Assembly (NCBI GenBank): GCA_002372735.1
Contig: DFIE01000106.1
Location: 1-14,184 of the forward strand
Length of the DNA stretch: 14,184 nucleotides
DNA from: Clostridiales bacterium UBA3705
Lineage (GTDB): Bacteria; Bacillota_A; Clostridia; Oscillospirales; Oscillospiraceae
Direction: 5' to 3'
The notes beneath the pieces were generated by a model. The model saw nothing but the letters and a program-made list of their open reading frames with translations. It did not search any database and had not been told where the DNA came from. Each line of letters begins with the position of its first letter. The stretch's first letter is position 1. Both the position numbers and the translations under genes were made by a program. Of this stretch, positions 11,970 to 14,184 are shown in pieces.

Positions 11970-12541
11970 GTCTGCTCCTCCGCCGGGGCCTGGGCGGGCA
12001 GGTCCTCTGCCGTGACAGGCTTATCAAAGCGGAGCTTCTCAATCTCGGGCAAATCGTCCAGAGATTCCAGGGCGAAGGTCCGCAGAAAATCAGGGGTGGT
12101 GCGATAGAGGATGGGCCTGCCCGGGGCGTTGAGGCGGCCGGCCTCTTCAATGAGATTTTTGTTCAGCAGGGCGGCAACGGAATAGGCGCTGTCTACCCCG
12201 CGCAGCTTTTCCACATAGGCCTTGGTGGCGGGCTGATAGTAAGCGATGACCGTAAGGGTCTCCAGCTGGGCGGCGGAGAGCTTGGGAGGCTTGCGGGTTT
12301 CCAGGGCCCGGGTGACGTAGCCCGCCAGGTCCCCGGCAGAGCACATCTGGTAGCTGTCCTCCAGGCGGAGAATCCGGATGCCCCGGCGCTCAAAGCCGTA
12401 GCGATCCATCAGCCGCTTCATGGCGGTGTGGATCTCCTCCTCATCCTGCCCGGTCACCTGGGCCAGGCGCTGGGTCTCCACCGGGTCACCGGCGGCAAAG
12501 AGAATTGCCTCCAGGATGCGTTCCAGCTCGGCAGGTTCCAT
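11966..12541 (-). CDS. scpB: Segregation and condensation protein B
   Basis: 191 residues. ScpB dimers join ScpA to form the kleisin part of the SMC condensin, which compacts and separates the chromosome. Two winged-helix domains are expected. The first starts MEPAELERILEAILFAAGDPV, and the second holds LSAAQLETLTVIAYYQPATK (about 89-108), the most conserved stretch, then GRPILYRTTPDFLRTFALESLDDLP. The C-terminal tail is Ala/Glu-rich. The start ATG 12541 has AAGGAGG upstream, inside the end of scpA, with 3 nt between the genes. The stop overlaps the DUF2953 start (ATGA). smc is not in the window. Confidence 0.97.
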   Translation of the reverse strand: MEPAELERILEAILFAAGDPVETQRLAQVTGQDEEEIHTAMKRLMDRYGFERRGIRILRLEDSYQMCSAGDLAGYVTRALETRKPPKLSAAQLETLTVIAYYQPATKAYVEKLRGVDSAYSVAALLNKNLIEEAGRLNAPGRPILYRTTPDFLRTFALESLDDLPEIEKLRFDKPVTAEDLPAQAPAEEQT

Positions 12542-12544
12542 GGC

Positions 12545-13324
12545 TCAGCCTCCTTCCGCCGGGGGCTCCACCAGCCGGATGGAGGGCTCCCCGTTTTCAT
12601 CTTCAATGTCCACCTTGCGGGTACGGCACAGCTCCAGCACGGCCAGGAATGTGGCCACAATCTCAGAGCGGCTGCGGCTGCCCTGAAGCAGCTGCCGGAA
12701 CCGGGACACCCCGCGCAGCAGCAGCTTTTGCAGTACCTGGGCGGCCTTTTTGGTGACCGGATAGGGCTCTTTGCCCACAATGCCGGCAAAGCTCGTCCTG
12801 GGGGGCGGCAGCTGGCGCTGGGATCGCTCCTCCAGCTGGTCAAAGGCCCGGACCAGATCCTCCGGCCGGTGCTGGTAGCGGTAGGTGTTATCCCGCTGAA
12901 AGGCCTCCTGGCCCTTGGTAAACAGGCCCAGGCCCAGCTCGTTGCGCCCCTCCAAGAAGGTGATGCCGGTTTTCAGGCTGGCAAAAGCCTCCTGGCGCTG
13001 GCGCTCCTGCAGGGACTGGATCAGCAGCTCCATCTCGGACTGGGCTTCCTCCTGCTCGGCGGCGGACAGCAGCATTTTGGTTTTGATCAGCATCAGATGG
13101 GAGGCCATGGCGATAAACTCGCTGGCAATTTCCATGTCCATCTGCTTCATCTGGTCCAGATAGGCCAGATACTGCTCTAAAATAGAGGAGATGCTGATGT
13201 CTTGGATTTCAATTTTATTCTTACTCAAAAGCAGCAGAATGACATCCAGGGGGCCGTCAAAGTCTTCGGGCTGATCGGCCTTGGAGCGCAGAACACTGCT
13301 CAGATGATAGGTGGGTTCGTTCAT
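12545..13324 (-). CDS. scpA: Segregation and condensation protein A (kleisin)
   Basis: 259 residues, normal for ScpA, the kleisin that bridges the SMC heads and binds ScpB. The N-terminal SMC-binding part has the hallmark FDGPLDVILLLLSKNKIEIQDISI-type sequence (about 22-46), then EFIAMASHLMLIKTKMLL (about 69-86). The middle is charged and probably helical (EQEEAQSEMELLIQ). The C-terminal winged helix (about 190-259) has RSEIVATFLAVLELCRTRKV. The start ATG 13324 has ACGGAG upstream, 10 nt after the peptidase gene. Second gene of the operon. Confidence 0.97.
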   Translation of the reverse strand: MNEPTYHLSSVLRSKADQPEDFDGPLDVILLLLSKNKIEIQDISISSILEQYLAYLDQMKQMDMEIASEFIAMASHLMLIKTKMLLSAAEQEEAQSEMELLIQSLQERQRQEAFASLKTGITFLEGRNELGLGLFTKGQEAFQRDNTYRYQHRPEDLVRAFDQLEERSQRQLPPPRTSFAGIVGKEPYPVTKKAAQVLQKLLLRGVSRFRQLLQGSRSRSEIVATFLAVLELCRTRKVDIEDENGEPSIRLVEPPAEGG

Positions 13325-13334
13325 AGAGGCTCCG

Positions 13335-14021
13335 TCAGATTGCGCCGGTGAGCAGCCGGGCCAGCACGGCTGTTACCAGGGTGATGCCCTCCATCAGCCC
13401 GTCTCTGAGAAAGGCCAGGGGGGTGTCAAGCACGCCCAGCATCAGCAGGGCCAGCAGGGCAAAATAACCGTAGCGCTCATAGCGCATCAAGGTGAAATAG
13501 GCGCGCTCCGGCAGCACAATGGCCAGGATTTTAGACCCGTCCAGGGGCGAAACCGGCAGCAGATTAAACACCGCAAGGCCGCAGTTCAGCACCACGCAGA
13601 TCTGCAGGAAGAGGAAAAGATAATAGATCCACCTTTCTGCCCCAAAGACCAGGCGGCTCAGGCACTGGTACAGCAGACTGCACACCAGGGCCAGCAGAAT
13701 GTTGGAAACCGGCCCCGCCAGCGCCGTAAGCCCCATGCCCAGCTTGGGATTTTCAAACCGGGTCATATTGACCGGCACAGGTCGGGCCCAGCCGAAGTGG
13801 GCCAGGACCATCATCAAAAAGCCCGCCACATCCAGATGGCGGAGAGGGTTCAGGGAAATCCGCCCCATCCGCTTGGCCGTGTCGTCACCAAGCCAGAGCG
13901 CCACCAGCGCGTGGCTGCTCTCGTGGACAGAGATGGAGAGCAGGGCTGCCACGGCAAACATCAGCCACTGGATTAACCGGGCGGCATCAATACCTTGAAA
14001 CCAGGTTTGTAAATGCGTCAT
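13335..14021 (-). CDS. Site-2-protease-like M50 membrane metallopeptidase
   Basis: 228 residues. An intramembrane zinc peptidase of the short YwhC/M50-like group that lacks a PDZ domain. Zinc ligands come from HESSH (H33, E34, H37) in the first membrane helix and D161 in NLLPVSPLDG (about 153-162). GRISLNPLRHLD (about 53-64) is the characteristic loop after the HExxH helix. About five to six hydrophobic helices cover the protein. Start choice: the frame can begin at TTG 14042, but that is only about 13 nt after the likely transcription start. ATG 14021 has GGTGAT upstream and a normal leader, so I use it. It is first in the operon, before scpA, a frequent clostridial arrangement. The substrate is unknown; cleavage of a membrane regulator is the usual role. 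Confidence 0.92.
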   Translation of the reverse strand: MTHLQTWFQGIDAARLIQWLMFAVAALLSISVHESSHALVALWLGDDTAKRMGRISLNPLRHLDVAGFLMMVLAHFGWARPVPVNMTRFENPKLGMGLTALAGPVSNILLALVCSLLYQCLSRLVFGAERWIYYLFLFLQICVVLNCGLAVFNLLPVSPLDGSKILAIVLPERAYFTLMRYERYGYFALLALLMLGVLDTPLAFLRDGLMEGITLVTAVLARLLTGAI

Positions 14022-14061
14022 AACATCACCAAAAGGGTACAATTCTTCTTATACATCGTAT

Positions 14062-14090
14062 AGTATACCACAGGTTTCTCCCTTTCGCAA
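14062..14090 (-). promoter_or_regulatory. Promoter of the long minus-strand operon
   Basis: On the minus strand, -35 TTGCGA (14085-14090), 17-nt spacer, -10 TATACT (14062-14067). The likely transcription start is near 14055, about 35 nt before ATG 14021. It follows directly after an upstream terminator, so it is the natural start of the transcript that ends at 4502-4539. Confidence 0.72.
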
Positions 14091-14113
14091 GAGCAGGTTA
14101 TGGAACATTTTGT

Positions 14114-14145
14114 AAAAAATGGCCGGCGCGTCAGCGCCGGCCATT
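14114..14145 (-). terminator. Terminator of the gene at the right edge
   Basis: A 12-bp perfect stem (14118-14129 with 14134-14145) has a 4-nt loop, and T runs follow on the minus strand (complement of the A run 14114-14119). It lies about 16 nt after a minus-strand stop codon at 14161-14163. Confidence 0.88.
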
Positions 14146-14160
14146 GGGGATAACTGGGAA

Positions 14161-14184
14161 TTACTGCTCTTCGATGGCTCTGCC
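14161..14184 (-). CDS. C-terminal end of an unidentified gene
   Basis: The last 24 bases read on the minus strand as GRAIEEQ followed by TAA, and a strong terminator follows shortly after. This fits the 3' end of a gene whose body lies right of the window. Seven residues are too few to identify it. Confidence 0.45.
   Translation of the reverse strand, partial: GRAIEEQ

Noticed and set aside
1..14184. CRISPR array, toxin-antitoxin pair, defence island or biosynthetic cluster
   Set aside because: No regularly spaced repeats and no matching gene families are visible. The only mobile-element sign is the broken integrase at the left end.

Overview
The window looks like a chromosomal segment of a GC-rich, spore-lineage Firmicute of the Clostridia, most likely the Oscillospiraceae (Flavonifractor/Oscillibacter-like). 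This is inferred from the IspH-ribosomal protein S1 fusion, the scpA-scpB-DUF2953-ytfJ-dac-rluB order, the strong Shine-Dalgarno (SD) sequences, and the sporulation-associated YtfJ. No database search was possible.

Left end (1-1009): the 3' part of a tyrosine recombinase gene broken by an in-frame TGA, then about 345 bp of non-coding DNA full of inverted repeats. Next is a tRNA-Gln(CTG) gene on the minus strand whose 3' end faces the integrase. This is the usual layout of one end of an element integrated at a tRNA 3' end; the rest of the element would lie to the left.

Middle (1010-4431): divergent consensus promoters drive tRNA-Gln (minus) and a membrane-anchored L,D-transpeptidase (plus). 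The transpeptidase gene converges, across a 20-bp perfect hairpin, on a minus-strand pair: a beta-propeller lipoprotein and a 67-residue DUF896 protein.

Right (4502-14090): one long minus-strand gene set. It starts at a clear promoter (14062-14090) and ends at a clear intrinsic terminator (4502-4539). In transcription order it holds a site-2-protease-like M50 peptidase, scpA, scpB, a DUF2953 protein, ytfJ, a D-Ala-D-Ala carboxypeptidase, an RluB-type pseudouridine synthase, an HI0933-type flavoprotein, cmk, a PlsC-type acyltransferase and ispH-rpsA. Most junctions overlap or are spaced by fewer than 30 nt, so translational coupling is likely. The set mixes chromosome segregation, envelope synthesis, RNA modification, nucleotide and isoprenoid metabolism, and translation. 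A terminator and the last codons of another minus-strand gene lie at the right edge.

I do not see a convincing new multi-gene system. The points most worth a second look are the strong ribosome binding site and possible promoter inside ispH that could release a free S1 protein, the interrupted integrase beside tRNA-Gln, and the dyad-rich DNA between them.
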